Shown here: one piece after another, positions 36,678 to 48,374 of the stretch
How the letters are laid out: every line of letters begins with the position of its first letter
Position numbering within the stretch: the stretch's first letter is position 1
Origin: Ulva prolifera
Lineage: Eukaryota; Chlorophyta; Ulvophyceae; Ulvales; Ulvaceae
NCBI GenBank assembly: GCA_023078555.1
Contig: CM041197.1
Location: 7,275,810 to 7,339,809 of the forward strand
Direction of reading: 5' to 3'
DNA: 64,000 nt
Translations under genes and position numbers: made by a program
Notes under the pieces: generated by a model
What the model saw: the letters and a program-made list of their open reading frames with translations, nothing else
The model's database searches: none
What the model was told of the DNA's origin: nothing

Positions 36678-37144
36678 TCACTGTGCTTTTCTTCGCCAGC
36701 ACAGCCAATATATGGATGTGACTTGTTTCAGGTATGGATAGCAGTGCTTCGATGTGGCGCAGTCGCTGCTCGGCTGATTCGCGCATCAGCTCGGCTGGCG
36801 CAGCGGTTTGCCGGGTCGGAGGCATGTGTTGGCAGTCACAGCCCTTTTGCACGCCATCACAGCGATAATATGGATGTGGGTTGTGTCAGATGTGGCCAGC
36901 AGTGCTTCCATGTCGCGCAGTCGCTCCTCGGCTGATTCGCGAACCAGCTCGGCTGGCGCAGCGGTTGGCCGGGTCGGAGGAATGTGTTGGCAGTCACAGC
37001 GCTTTTGCACGCCAGCACAGCCAATATATGGATGTGGGTGGTGTCAGATGTGGCTAGCAGCGCTTCCATGTCGCGCAGTCACTGCTCGGCTGATTCGCGT
37101 ATCAGCTCGGCAGGCGCAGCAGTTGGCCGGGTCGGGGGCATATG

Positions 37145-37168
37145 CTGCCAACAGATATCTGTTGGCAG
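37145..37168. repeat. 24-bp perfect palindrome
   Basis: In 175-bp unit 37052-37226, second copy of the 491-bp trimer. Confidence 0.95.
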
Positions 37169-37542
37169 TCACTGTGCTTTTCTTCGCCAGCACAGCCAAT
37201 ATATGGATGTGACTTGTTTCAGGTATGGATAGCAGTGCTTCGATGTGGCGCAGTCGCTGCTCGGCTGATTCGCGCATCAGCTCAGCTGGCGCAGCGGTTG
37301 GCCGGGTCGGAGGCATGTTTTGGCAGTCACAGCCCTTTTGCACGCCATCACAGCGATAATATGGATGTGGGTTGTGTCAGATGTGGCCAGCAGTGCTTCC
37401 ATGTCGCGCAGTCGCTCCTCGGCTGATTCGCGAACCAGCTCGGCTGGCGCAGCGGTTGGCCGGGTCGGAGGAATGTGTTGGCAGTCACAGCGCTTTTGCA
37501 CGCCAGCACAGCCAATATGTGGATGTGACTTGTGTCAGGTAT

Positions 37543-37727
37543 GGCTAGCAGTGCTTCCATGTCGCGCAGTCGCTGCTCGGCTGATTTGCGAACCAGCCCG
37601 GCTGATCCGCGCATCAGCTCGGCCGCGGCTGTCGCAGCAGTTGGCCTGGTCGGGGGCATCTGTTGGCAGTAACTGTCCTTTTCCTCGCCAGCACAGCCAA
37701 TATATGGATGTGACTTGTTTCAGGTAT
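37543..37727 (+). repeat. 185-bp monomer
   Basis: CCGCGG subtype. It carries a private change (CAGTAACTGTCC where the partner unit at 52077-52261 has CAGTCACTGTCC). It is the first unit of the duplicated block 37521-39559. Confidence 0.88.
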
Positions 37728-38201
37728 GGATAGCAGTGCTTCGATGTCGCGCAGTCGCTGCTCGGCTGATTCGCGCATCAGCTCGGCTGGCGCAGCGGTT
37801 GGCCGGGTCGGAGGCATGTGTTGGCAGTCACAGCGCTTTTACACGCCATCACAGCGAATATATGGATGTGGGTTGTGTCAGATGTGGCCAGCAGTGCTTC
37901 CATGTCGCGCAGTCGCTCCTCGGCTGATTCGCGAACCAGCTCGGCTGGCGCAGCGGTTGGCCGGGTCGGAGGAATGTGTTGGCAGTCACATTGCTTTTCC
38001 TCGCCAGCACGGCCAACATATGGATGTGACTTTTTTCAGGCATGGCTAGCAGTGTTTCCATGTTGCGCAGTCGCTGCTCGGCTGATTCGATCATCAGCTC
38101 GGCAGGCGCAGCAGTTGGCCGGGTCGGGGGCATCTGTTGGCAGTCACTGTGCTTTTCTTCGCCAGCACAGCCAATATGTGGATTTGAGTTGTGTCCAGTG
38201 T

Positions 38202-38358
38202 GGCTAGCAGTGCTTCCATGTCGCGCAGTCGCTGCTCGGCTCATTCGCGCATCAGCTCGGCTGGCGCAGCAGTTGGCCGGGTCGGGGACATCTGTTGGCA
38301 GTCACATTGCTTTCCTCGCCAGCACAGCCAATATATGGATGTGACTTGTGTCAGGTAT
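38202..38358 (+). repeat. 157-bp monomer, one T short
   Basis: The right part reads CACATTGCTTTCCTCGCC, with one T fewer than the usual CACATTGCTTTTCCTCGCC. The same shortened unit recurs at 52736-52892. Confidence 0.9.
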
Positions 38359-38516
38359 GGCTAGCAGTGCTTCCATGTCGCGCAATCGCTGCTCGGCTGA
38401 TTCGCGCATCAGCTCGGCTGGCGCAGCAGTTGGCTGGGTCGGGGGCATCTGTTGGCAGTCACTGTGCTTTTGCTTGCCAGCACAGTCAATATATGGACGT
38501 GAGTTGTGTCAGGTGT

Positions 38517-38673
38517 GGCTAGTAGTGCTTCCATGCCGCGCAGTCGCTGCTCGGCTGATTCGCGCATCAGCTTGGCTGACGCAGCAGTTGGCCGGGTCGG
38601 GGGCATCTGTTGGCAGTCACTGTGCTTTTCCTCGCCAGCACAGCCAATATGTGGATGTGAGTTGTGTCAATGT
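38517..38673 (+). repeat. 157-bp monomer, one G short
   Basis: The junction reads GTGTCAATGTGGCTAG where relatives have GTGTCAAGTGTGGCTAG. With the other 157-bp unit it shifts the reading phase and produces the longest open frame of the window (222 codons, 38348-39016), which is a repeat artefact. Confidence 0.9.
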
Positions 38674-39103
38674 GGCTAGCAGTGCTTCCATGTCGCGCAG
38701 TCGCTGCTCGGCTGATTCGCGCATCAGCTCGGCTGGCGCAGCGGTTGGCCGGGTCGGAGGCATGTGTTGGCAGTCACAGCGCTTTTGCACGCCAGCACAG
38801 CCAATACATGGATTTGACTTGTGTCAGATGTGCTTAGCAGTGCTTCCATGTCGCGCAGTCACTGCTCGGCTGATTCGCGAACCAGCCCTGCTGATTCGCG
38901 CATCAGCTCGGCTGACGCAGCAGTTGGCCAGATCGGGGACACCTGCCCACAGTCACAGTGCTTTTGCACGCCAGCACAGCCAATATATGGATGTGGGTGG
39001 TGTCAGATGTGGCTAGCAGCGCTTCCATGTCGCGCAGTCACTGCTCGGCTGATTCGCGTATCAGCTCGGCAGGCGCAGCAGTTGGCCGGGTCGGGGGCAT
39101 ATG

Positions 39104-39127
39104 CTGCCAACAGATATCTGTTGGCAG
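39104..39127. repeat. 24-bp perfect palindrome
   Basis: In 175-bp unit 39011-39185, middle of a 179-175-175 cassette; followed by GTCCCTGTGC and CTCGTTAGC. Confidence 0.95.
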
Positions 39128-39278
39128 TCCCTGTGCTTTTCCTCGTTAGCACAGCCAATATATGGATGTGACTTGTTTCAGGTATGGATAGCAGTGCTTC
39201 GATGTCGCGCAGTCGCTGCTCGGCTGATTCGCGTATCAGCTCGGCAGGCGCAGCAGTTGGCCGGGTCGGGGGCATATG

Positions 39279-39302
39279 CTGCCAACAGATATCTGTTGGC
39301 AG
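39279..39302. repeat. 24-bp perfect palindrome
   Basis: In 175-bp unit 39186-39360, directly after the previous palindromic unit (175 bp apart); carries CAGTATATGG. Confidence 0.95.
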
Positions 39303-40422
39303 TCACTGTGCTTTTCCTCGCCAGCACAGCCAGTATATGGATGTGACTTGTTTCAGGTATGGATAGCAGTGCTTCGATGTCGCGCAGTCGCTGCTCGGCT
39401 GATTCGCGCATCAGCTCGGCTGTCGCAGCAGTTGGCCTGGTCGGGGGCATCTGTTGGCAGTCACTGTCCTTTTCCTCGCCAGAACAGCCAACATATGGAT
39501 GTGACTTGTTTCAGGTATGGATAGCAGTGCTTCGATGTCGCGCAGTCGCTGCTCGGCTGATTCGCGCATCAGCTCGGCTGACGCAGCAGTTGGCTGGGTC
39601 GGGGGCATCTGTTGGCATTTACAGTGCTTTTGCACGCCAGCACTGCCAATATATGGATGTGACTTGTATCAGGTATGGCTAGCAGTGCTTCCATGTCGCG
39701 CAGTCGCTGCTCGGCTGATTTGCGAACCAGCCCGGCTGATCCGCGCATCAGCTCGGCTGACGCAGCAGTTGGCCGGGTCGGGGACATCTGTTGGCAGTCA
39801 CTTTGCTTTTCCTCGCCAGCACGGCCAACATATGGATGTGACTTTTTTCAGGTATGGATAGCAGTGCTTCGATGTTGCGCAGTCGCTGCTCGGCTGATTC
39901 GCGCATCAGCTCGGCTAGCGCAGCGGTTGGCCAGGTCGGAGGCATGTGTTGGCAGTCACAGCGTTTTTGAACGACAGCACAGCGAATATATGGATGTGGG
40001 TTGTGTCAGATGTGGCTAGCAGTGCTTCGATGTCGCGCAGTCGCTGCTCGGCTGATTCGCGCATCAGCTCGGCTGGCGCAGCGGTTGGCCGGGTCGGAGG
40101 AATGTGTTGGCAGTCACAGCGCTTTTACACGCCATCACAGCGAATATATGGATGTGGGTTGTGTCAGATGTGGCCAGCAGTGCTTCCATGTCGCGCAGTC
40201 GCTCCTCGGCTGATTCGCGAACCAGCTCGGCTGGCGCAGCGGTTGACCGGGTCGGAGGAATGTGTTGGCAGTCACAGCGCCTTTGCACGCCAGCACAGCC
40301 AATATATGGATGTGGGTGGTGTCAGATGTGGCTAGCAGCGCTTCCATGTCGCGCAGTCACTGCTCGGCTGATTCGCGTATCAGCTCGGCAGGCGCAGCAG
40401 TTGGCCGGGTCGGGGGCATATG

Positions 40423-40446
40423 CTGCCAACAGATATCTGTTGGCAG
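40423..40446. repeat. 24-bp perfect palindrome
   Basis: In 175-bp unit 40330-40504; unit tail has the private CTTGTCTCAGG. Confidence 0.95.
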
Positions 40447-41136
40447 TCACTGTGCTTTTCCTCGCCAGCACAGCCAATATATGGATGTGACTTGTCTCAG
40501 GTATGGATAGCAGTGCTTCGATGTGGCGCAGTCGCTGCTCGGCTGATTCGCGCATCAGCTCGGCTGTCGCAGCAGTTGCCCTGGTCGAGGGCATCTGTTG
40601 GCAGTCACTGTCCTTTTCCTCGCCAGCACAGCCAACATATGGATGTGACTTGTTTCAGGTATGGATAGCAGTGCTTCGATGTCGCGCAGTCGCTGCTCGG
40701 CTTATTCGCGCATCAGCTCGGCTGGCGCAGCGGTTGGCCGGGTCGGAGGCATGTGTTGGCAGTCACAGCCCTTTTGCACGCCAGCACAGCCAATATATGG
40801 ATGTGGGTGGTGTCAGATGTGGCTAGCAGCGCTTCCATGTCGCGCAGTCACTGCTCGGCTGATTCGAACATCAGCTCGGCAGGCGCAGCAGTTGGCCGGG
40901 TCGGGGGCATCTGTTGGCAGTCACTGTGCTTTTCTTCGCCAGCACAGCCAATATGTGGATGTGAGTTGTGTCAAGTGTGGCTAGCAGTGCTTCGATGTCG
41001 CGCAGTCGCTGCTCGGCTGATTCGCGCATCAGCTCGGCTGCCGCAGCAGTTGGCCTGGTCGGAGGCATGTGTTGGCAGTCACAGTGATTTTGCGCGCCAG
41101 CACAGCCAATATATGGATGTGACTTGTGTCAGGTAT

Positions 41137-41321
41137 GGCTAGCAGTGCTTCCATGTCGCGCAGTCGCTGCTCGGCTGATTTGCGAACCAGCCCGGCTGAT
41201 CCGCGCATCAGCTCGGCCACGGCTGTCGCAGCAGTTGGCCTGGTCGGGGGCATCTGTTGGCAGTCACTGTCCTTTTCCTCGCCAGCACAGCCAATATATG
41301 GATGTGACTTGTTTCAGGTAT
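41137..41321 (+). repeat. 185-bp monomer
   Basis: CCACGG subtype, followed by a GGATAG unit with CTCGGCCGGCGCAGC. Its partner 1,466 bp downstream is 42603-42787. Confidence 0.88.
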
Positions 41322-41730
41322 GGATAGCAGTGCTTCGATGTCGCGCAGTCGCTGCTCGGCTGATTCGCGCATCAGCTCGGCCGGCGCAGCGGTTGGCCGG
41401 GTCGGAGGCATGTGTTTGCAGTCACAGCGCTTTTACACGCCATCACAGCGAATATATGGATGTGGGTTGTGTCAGATGTGGCCAGCAGTGCTTCCATGTC
41501 GCGCAGTCGCTCCTCGGCTGATTCGCGAACCAGCTCGGCTGGCGCAGCGGTTGGCCGGGTCGGAGGAATGTGTTGGCAGTCACAGCGCTTTTGCACGCCA
41601 GCACAGCCAACATATGGATGTGGGTGGTGTCAGATGTGGCTAGCAGCGCTTCCATGTCGCGCAGTCACTGCTCGGCTGATTCGCGTATCAGCTCGGCAGG
41701 CGCAGCAGTTGGCCGGGTCGGGGGCATATG

Positions 41731-41754
41731 CTGCCAACAGATATCTGTTGGCAG
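41731..41754. repeat. 24-bp perfect palindrome
   Basis: In 175-bp unit 41638-41812, 1,308 bp from the previous copy in a matching context. Confidence 0.95.
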
Positions 41755-42602
41755 TCACTGTGCTTTTCCTCGCCAGCACAGCCAATATATGGATGTGACT
41801 TGTTTCAGGTATGGATAGCAGTGCTTCGATGTGGCGCAGTCGCTGCTCGGCTGATTCGCGCATCAGCTCGGCTGTCGCAGCAGTTGCCCTGGTCGAGGGC
41901 ATCTGTTGGCAGTCACTGTCCTTTTCCTCGCCAGCACAGCCAACATATGGATGTGACTTGTTTCAGGTATGGATAGCAGTGCTTCGATGTCGCGCAGTCG
42001 CTGCTCGGCTGATTCGCGCATCAGCTCGGCCGGCGCAGCGGTTGGCCGGGTCGGAGGCATGTGTTTGCAGTCACAGCGCTTTTACACGCCATCACAGCAA
42101 ATATATGGATGTGGGTTGTGTCAGATGTGGCCAGCAGTGCTTCCATGTCGCGCAGTCGCTCCTCGGCTGATTCGCGAACCAGCTCGGCTGGCGCAGCGGT
42201 TGGCCGGGTCGGAGGAATGTGTTGGCAGTCACAGCGCTTCTGCACGCCAGCACAGCCAATATATGGATGTGGGTGGTGTCAGATGTGGCTAGCAGCGCTT
42301 CCATGTCGCGCAGTCACTGCTCGGCTGATTCGAACATCAGCTCGGCAGGCGCAGCAGTTGGCCGGGTCGGGGGCATCTGTTGGCAGTCACTGTGCTTTTC
42401 TTCGCCAGCACAGCCAATATGTGGATGTGAGTTGTGTCAAGTGTGGCTAGCAGTGCTTCGATGTCGCGCAGTCGCTGCTCGGCTGATTCGCGCATCAGCT
42501 CGGCTGCCGCAGCAGTTGGCCTGGTCGGAGGCATGTGTTGGCAGTCACAGTGATTTTGCGCGCCAGCACAGCCAATATATGGATGTGACTTGTGTCAGGT
42601 AT

Positions 42603-42787
42603 GGCTAGCAGTGCTTCCATGTCGCGCAGTCACTGCTCGGCTGATTTGCGAACCAGCCCGGCTGATCCGCGCATCAGCTCGGCCACGGCTGTCGCAGCAG
42701 TTGGCCTGGTCGGGGGCATCTGTTGGCAGTCACTGTCCTTTTCCTCGCCAGCACAGCCAATATATGGATGTGACTTGTTTCAGGTAT
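42603..42787 (+). repeat. 185-bp monomer
   Basis: CCACGG subtype; differs from its 1,466-bp partner at 41137 by TCACTGC instead of TCGCTGC in the left part. Confidence 0.88.
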
Positions 42788-43196
42788 GGATAGCAGTGCT
42801 TCGATGCCGCGCAGTCGCTGCTCGGCTGATTCGCGCATCAGCTCGGCCGGCGCAGCGGTTGGCCGGGTCGGAGGCATGTGTTTGCAGTCACAGCGCTTTT
42901 ACACGCCATCACAGCGAATATATGGATGTGGGTTGTGTCAGATGTGGCCAGCAGTGCTTCCATGTCGCGCAGTCGCTCCTCGGCTGATTCGCGAACCAGC
43001 TCGGCTGGCGCAGCGGTTGGCCGGGTCGGAGGAATGTGTTGGCAGTCACAGCGCTTTTGCACGCCAGCACAGCCAACATATGGATGTGGGTGGTGTCAGA
43101 TGTGGCTAGCAGCGCTTCCATGTCGCGCAGTCACTGCTCGGCTGATTCGCGTATCAGCTCGGCAGGCGCAGCAGTTGGCCGGGTCGGGGGCATATG

Positions 43197-43220
43197 CTGC
43201 CAACAGATATCTGTTGGCAG
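43197..43220. repeat. 24-bp perfect palindrome
   Basis: In 175-bp unit 43104-43278; followed by the TTCTTCGCC form and a CTTTGATG unit. Confidence 0.95.
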
Positions 43221-43910
43221 TCACTGTGCTTTTCTTCGCCAGCACAGCCAATATATGGATGTGACTTGTTTCAGGTATGGATAGCAGTGCTTTGATGTGG
43301 CGCAGTCGCTGCTCGGCTGATTCGCGCATCAGCTCGGCTGGCGCAGCGGTTGGCCGGGTCGGAGGCATGTGTTGGCAGTCACAGCCCTTTTGCACGCCAT
43401 CACAGCGATAATATGGATGTGGGTTGTGTCAGATGTGGCCAGCAGTGCTTCCATGTCGCGCAGTCGCTCCTCGGCTGATTCGCGAACCAGCTCGGCTGGC
43501 GCAGCGGTTGGCCGGGTCGGAGGAATGTGTTGGCAGTCACAGCGCTTTTGCACGCCAGCACAGCCAATATATGGATGTGGGTGGTGTCAGATGTGGCTAG
43601 CAGCGCTTCCATGTCGCGCAGTCACTGCTCGGCTGATTCGAACATCAGCTCGGCAGGCGCAGCAGTTGGCCGGGTCGGGGGCATCTGTTGGCAGTCACTG
43701 TGCTTTTCTTCGCCAGCACAGCCAATATGTGGATGTGAGTTGTGTCAAGTGTGGCTAGCAGTGCTTCCATGTCGCGCAGTCGCTGCTCGGCTGATTCGCG
43801 CATCAGCTCGGCTGCCGCAGCAGTTGGCCTGGTCGGAGGCATGTGTTGGCAGTCACAGTGATTTTGCACGCCAGCACAGCCAATATATGGATGTGACTTG
43901 TGTCAGGTAT

Positions 43911-44095
43911 GGCTAGCAGTGCTTCCATGTCGCGCAGTCGCTGCTCGGCTGATTTGCGAACCAGCCCGGCTGATCCGCGCATCAGCTCGGCCGCGGCTGT
44001 CGCAGCAGTTGGCCTGGTCGGGGGCATCTGTTGGCAGTCACTGTCCTTTTCCTCGCCAGCACAGCCAATATATGGATGTGACTTGTTTCAGGTAT
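43911..44095 (+). repeat. 185-bp monomer
   Basis: CCGCGG subtype, preceded by a unit with CAGTGATTTTGCACGCC and followed by a GGATAG unit with a private GCACATCAGC. Confidence 0.88.
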
Positions 44096-44504
44096 GGATA
44101 GCAGTGCTTCGATGTCGCGCAGTCGCTGCTCGGCTGATTCGCACATCAGCTCGGCTGGCGCAGCGGTTGGCCGGGTCGGAGGCATGTGTTGGCAGTCACA
44201 GCGCTTTTACACGCCATCACAGCGAATATATGGATGTGGGTTGTGTCAGATGTGGCCAGCAGTGCTTCCATGTCGCGCAGTCGCTCCTCGGCTGAATCGC
44301 GAACCAGCTCGGCTGGCGCAGCGGTTGGCCGGGTCGGAGGAATGTGTTGGCAGTCACAGCGCTTTTGCCCGCCAGCACAGCCAATATATGGATGTGGGTG
44401 GTGTCAGATGTGGCTAGCAGCGCTTCCATGTCGCGCAGTCACTGCTCGGCTGATTCGCGTATCAGCTCGGCAGGCGCAGCAGTTGGCCGGGTCGGGGGCA
44501 TATG

Positions 44505-44528
44505 CTGCCAACAGATATCTGTTGGCAG
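44505..44528. repeat. 24-bp perfect palindrome
   Basis: In 175-bp unit 44412-44586, first of two trimers marked by the private GCTGAATCGCG. Confidence 0.95.
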
Positions 44529-44995
44529 TCACTGTGCTTTTCTTCGCCAGCACAGCCAATATATGGATGTGACTTGTTTCAGGTATGGATAGCAGTGCTT
44601 CGATGTGGCGCAGTCGCTGCTCGGCTGATTCGCGCATCAGCTCGGCTGGCGCAGCGGTTGGCCGGGTCGGAGGCATGTGTTGGCAGTCACAGCCCTTTTG
44701 CACGCCATCACAGCGATAATATGGATGTGGGTTGTGTCAGATGTGGCCAGCAGTGCTTCCATGTCGCGCAGTCGCTCCTCGGCTGAATCGCGAACCAGCT
44801 CGGCTGGCGCAGCGGTTGGCCGGGTCGGAGGAATGTGTTGGCAGTCACAGCGCTTTTGCCCGCCAGCACAGCCAATATATGGATGTGGGTGGTGTCAGAT
44901 GTGGCTAGCAGCGCTTCCATGTCGCGCAGTCACTGCTCGGCTGATTCGCGTATCAGCTCGGCAGGCGCAGCAGTTGGCCGGGTCGGGGGCATATG

Positions 44996-45019
44996 CTGCC
45001 AACAGATATCTGTTGGCAG
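44996..45019. repeat. 24-bp perfect palindrome
   Basis: In 175-bp unit 44903-45077, 491 bp after the previous copy. Confidence 0.95.
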
Positions 45020-45823
45020 TCACTGTGCTTTTCTTCGCCAGCACAGCCAATATATGGATGTGACTTGTTTCAGGTATGGATAGCAGTGCTTCGATGTGGC
45101 GCAGTCGCTGCTCGGCTGATTCGCGCATCAGCTCGGCTGGCGCAGCGGTTGGCCGGGTCGGAGGCATGTGTTGGCAGTCACAGCCCTTTTGCACGCCATC
45201 ACAGCGATAATATGGATGTGGGTTGTGTCAGATGTGGCCAGCAGTGCTTCCATGTCGCGCAGTCGCTCCTCGGCTGATTCGCGAACCAGCTCGGCTGGCG
45301 CGGCGGTTGGCCGGGTCGGAGGAATGTGTTGGCAGTCACAGCGCTTTTGCACGCCAGCACAGCCAATATATGGATGTGGGTGGTGTCAGATGTGGCTAGC
45401 AGCGCTTCCATGTCGCGCAGTCGCTGCTCGGCTGATTCGCGCATCAGCTCGGCTGGCGCAGCGGTTGGCCGGGTCGGAGGCATGTGTTGGCAGTCACAGC
45501 GCTTTTGCACGCCAGCACAGCCAATACATGGATTTGACTTGTGTCAGATGTGCTAAGCAGTGCTTCCATGTCGCGCAGTCACTGCTCGGCTGATTCGCGA
45601 ACCAGCCCTGCTGATTCGCGCATCAGCTCGGCTGACGCAGCAGTTGGCCAGATCGGGGACACCTGCCCACAGTCACAGTGCTTTTGCACGCCAGCACAGC
45701 CAATATATGGATGTGGGTGGTGTCAGATGTGGCTAGCAGCGCTTCCATGTCGCGCAGTCACTGCTCGGCTGATTCGCGTATCAGCTCGGCAGGCGCAGCA
45801 GTTGGCCGGGTCGGGGGCATATG

Positions 45824-45847
45824 CTGCCAACAGATATCTGTTGGCAG
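45824..45847. repeat. 24-bp perfect palindrome
   Basis: In 175-bp unit 45731-45905, first of three consecutive palindromic units; followed by GTCCTTGTGC. Confidence 0.95.
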
Positions 45848-45998
45848 TCCTTGTGCTTTTCCTCGTTAGCACAGCCAATATATGGATGTGACTTGTTTCA
45901 GGTATGGATAGCAGTGCTTCGATGTCGCGCAGTCGCTGCTCGGCTGATTCGCGTATCAGCTCGGCAGGCGCAGCAGTTGGCCGGGTCGGGGGCATATG

Positions 45999-46022
45999 CT
46001 GCCAACAGATATCTGTTGGCAG
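45999..46022. repeat. 24-bp perfect palindrome
   Basis: In 175-bp unit 45906-46080, second of three consecutive palindromic units. Confidence 0.95.
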
Positions 46023-46173
46023 TCACTGTGCTTTTCCTCGCCAGCACAGCCAGTATATGGATGTGACTTGTTTCAGGTATGGATAGCAGTGCTTCGATGT
46101 CGCGCAGTCGCTGCTCGGCTGATTCGCGCATCAGCTCGGCAGGCGCAGCAGTTGGCCGGGTCGGGGGCATATG

Positions 46174-46197
46174 CTGCCAACAGATATCTGTTGGCAG
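46174..46197. repeat. 24-bp perfect palindrome
   Basis: In 175-bp unit 46081-46255, third in the row; this extra unit is absent from the sister cassettes at 39 and 53 kb. Confidence 0.95.
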
Positions 46198-47317
46198 TCA
46201 CTGTGCTTTTCCTCGCCAGCACAGCCAGTATATGGATGTGACTTGTTTCAGGTATGGATAGCAGTGCTTCGATGTCGCGCAGTCGCTGCTCGGCTGATTC
46301 GCGCATCAGCTCGGCTGTCGCAGCAGTTGGCCTGGTCGGGGGCATCTGTTGGCAGTCACTGTCCTTTTCCTCGCCAGAACAGCCAACATATGGATGTGAC
46401 TTGTTTCAGGTATGGATAGCAGTGCTTCGATGTCGCGCAGTCGCTGCTCGGCTGATTCGCGCATCAGCTCGGCTGACGCAGCAGTTGGCTGGGTCGGGGG
46501 CATCTGTTGGCATTTACAGTGCTTTTGCACGCCAGCACTGCCAATATATGGATGTGACTTGTATCAGGTATGGCTAGCAGTGCTTCCATGTCGCGCAGTC
46601 GCTGCTCGGCTGATTTGCGAACCAGCCCGGCTGATCCGCGCATCAGCTCGGCTGACGCAGCAGTTGGCCGGGTCGGGGACATCTGTTGGCAGTCACTGTG
46701 CTTTTCCTCGCCAGCACGGCCAACATATGGATGTGACTTTTTTCAGGTATGGATAGCAGTGCTTCGATGTTGCGCAGTCGCTGCTCGGCTGATTCGCGCA
46801 TCAGCTCGGCTAGCGCAGCGGTTGGCCAGGTCGGAGGCATGTGTTGGCAGTCACAGCGTTTTTGAACGACAGCACAGCGAATATATGGATGTGGGTTGTG
46901 TCAGATGTGGCTAGCAGTGCTTCGATGTCGCGCAGTCGCTGCTCGGCTGATTCGCGCATCAGCTCGGCTGGCGCAGCGGTTGGCCGGGTCGGAGGAATGT
47001 GTTGGCAGTCACAGCGCTTTTACACGCCATCACAGCGAATATATGGATGTGGGTTGTGTCAGATGTGGCCAGCAGTGCTTCCATGTCGCGCAGTCGCTCC
47101 TCGGCTGATTCGCGAACCAGCTCGGCTGGCGCAGCGGTTGACCGGGTCGGAGGAATGTGTTGGCAGTCACAGCGCCTTTGCACGCCAGCACAGCCAATAT
47201 ATGGATGTGGGTGGTGTCAGATGTGGCTAGCAGCGCTTCCATGTCGCGCAGTCACTGCTCGGCTGATTCGCGTATCAGCTCGGCAGGCGCAGCAGTTGGC
47301 CGGGTCGGGGGCATATG

Positions 47318-47341
47318 CTGCCAACAGATATCTGTTGGCAG
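47318..47341. repeat. 24-bp perfect palindrome
   Basis: In 175-bp unit 47225-47399; partner of the copy at 40423 (6,895 bp apart). Confidence 0.95.
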
Positions 47342-48189
47342 TCACTGTGCTTTTCCTCGCCAGCACAGCCAATATATGGATGTGACTTGTTTCAGGTATG
47401 GATAGCAGTGCTTCGATGTGGCGCAGTCGCTGCTCGGCTGATTCGCGCATCAGCTCGGCTGTCGCAGCAGTTGCCCTGGTCGGGGGCATCTGTTGGCAGT
47501 CACTGTGCTTTTCTTCGCCAGCACAGCCAACATATGGATGTGACTTGTTTCAGGTATGGATAGCAGTGCTTCGATGTCGCGCAGTCGCTGCTCGGCTGAT
47601 TCGCGCATCAGCTCGGCTGGCGCAGCGGTTGGCCGGGTCGGAGGCATGTGTTGGCAGTCACAGCCCTTTTGCACGCCAACACAGCGATAATATGGATGTG
47701 GGTTGTGTCAGATGTGGCCAGCAGTGCTTCCATGTCGCGCAGTCGCTCCTCGGCTGATTCGCGAACCAGCTCGGCTGGCGCAGGGGTTGGCCGGGTCGGA
47801 GGAATGTGTTGGCAGTCACAGCGCTTCTGCACGACAGCACAGCCAATATATGGATGTGGGTGGTGTCAGATGTGGCTAGCAGCGCTTCCATGTCGCGCAG
47901 TCACTGCTCGGCTGATTCGAACATCAGCTCGGCAGGCGCAGCAGTTGGCCGGGTCGGGGGCATCTGTTGGCAGTCACTGTGCTTTTCTTCGCCAGCACAG
48001 CCAATATGTGGATGTGAGTTGTGTCAAGTGTGGCTAGCAGTGCTTCCATGTCGCGCAGTCGCTGCTCGGCTGATTCGCGCATCAGCTCGGCTGCCGCAGC
48101 AGTTGGCCTGGTCAGAGGCATGTGTTGGCAGTCACAGTGATATTGCGCGCCAGCACAGCCAATATATGGATGTGACTTGTGTCAGGTAT

Positions 48190-48374
48190 GGCTAGCAGTG
48201 CTTCCATGTCGCGCAGTCGCTGCTCGGCTGATTTGCGAACCAGCCCGGCTGATCCGCGCATCAGCTCGGCCACGGCTGTCGCAGCAGTTGGCCTGGTCGG
48301 GGGCATCTGTTGGCAGTCACTGTCCTTTTCCTCGCCAGCACAGCCAATATATGGATGTGACTTGTTTCAGGTAT
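48190..48374 (+). repeat. 185-bp monomer
   Basis: CCACGG subtype, preceded by a unit with the private variants GGTCAGAGGCATG and CAGTGATATTGCGC. Confidence 0.88.

Larger units (their letters stand above)
35825..37528 (+). repeat. 1.7-kb block repeated at 50201-51904 (14,376 bp apart)
   Basis: Contains two 491-bp trimers and a GCATGTTTTGGCAG mark. It is directly followed by the next block (37521-39559), whose partner is 158 bp further away, so the right-hand copy has gained one monomer at the join. Confidence 0.84.
38832..39360 (+). repeat. 179-175-175 cassette
   Basis: A 529-bp three-unit cassette: a GCTTAG-box 179-bp unit (GGCCAGATCGGGGACACC) followed by two palindromic 175-bp units. The same order occurs at 45552 (with a third 175-bp unit), 53366, 56960 and 62251, and its first unit begins again at 63907. 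The cassette is a convenient landmark for comparing zones IV and V. Confidence 0.88.
37521..39559 (+). repeat. 2.0-kb block repeated at 52055-54093 (14,534 bp apart)
   Basis: Both copies carry the 185-bp unit, both 157-bp units, the ACGGCCAACATATGG unit, GGCTAGTAGTGC and the 179-175-175 cassette in the same order. Differences noted: GATCATCAGC/GAACATCAGC, GCGCAATCGC/GCGCAGTCGC, GTCGCGCAG/GTCGTGCAG, GATTCGCGC/GATTCTCGC and TAACTGTCC/TCACTGTCC. Confidence 0.86.
38684..40612 (+). repeat. 1.9-kb block repeated at 45404-47507 (6,720 then 6,895 bp apart)
   Basis: The spacing changes by 175 bp inside the block because the right-hand copy has three consecutive 175-bp units where this one has two. 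Shared marks include GGCATTTACAGTGC, ATTCGCGCATC with GGCTAGCGCAGCGG, and TTGACCGGGTCGG. Confidence 0.85.
40776..41768 (+). repeat. 1.0-kb block repeated at 42242-43234 (1,466 bp apart)
   Basis: Nine-monomer spacing including one 175-bp and one 185-bp unit. Differences: TCGCTGC/TCACTGC near 41165/42631 and GATGTCGCG/GATGCCGCG near 41341/42807. Shared marks are GATTTTGCGCGCC and CATGTGTTTGCAG. Confidence 0.84.
44254..45268 (+). repeat. 491-bp trimer in tandem (158+158+175)
   Basis: Three monomers, a GGCCAG unit with GGAGGAATG, the 175-bp palindromic unit and a GGATAG unit with CAGCCCTTTTGCACGCCATC and GATAATATGG, repeat at 491 bp. GCTGAATCGCG and TTTTGCCCGCC mark both copies. The same trimer repeats at 36403-37385 and 50779-51761. 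Confidence 0.86.
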
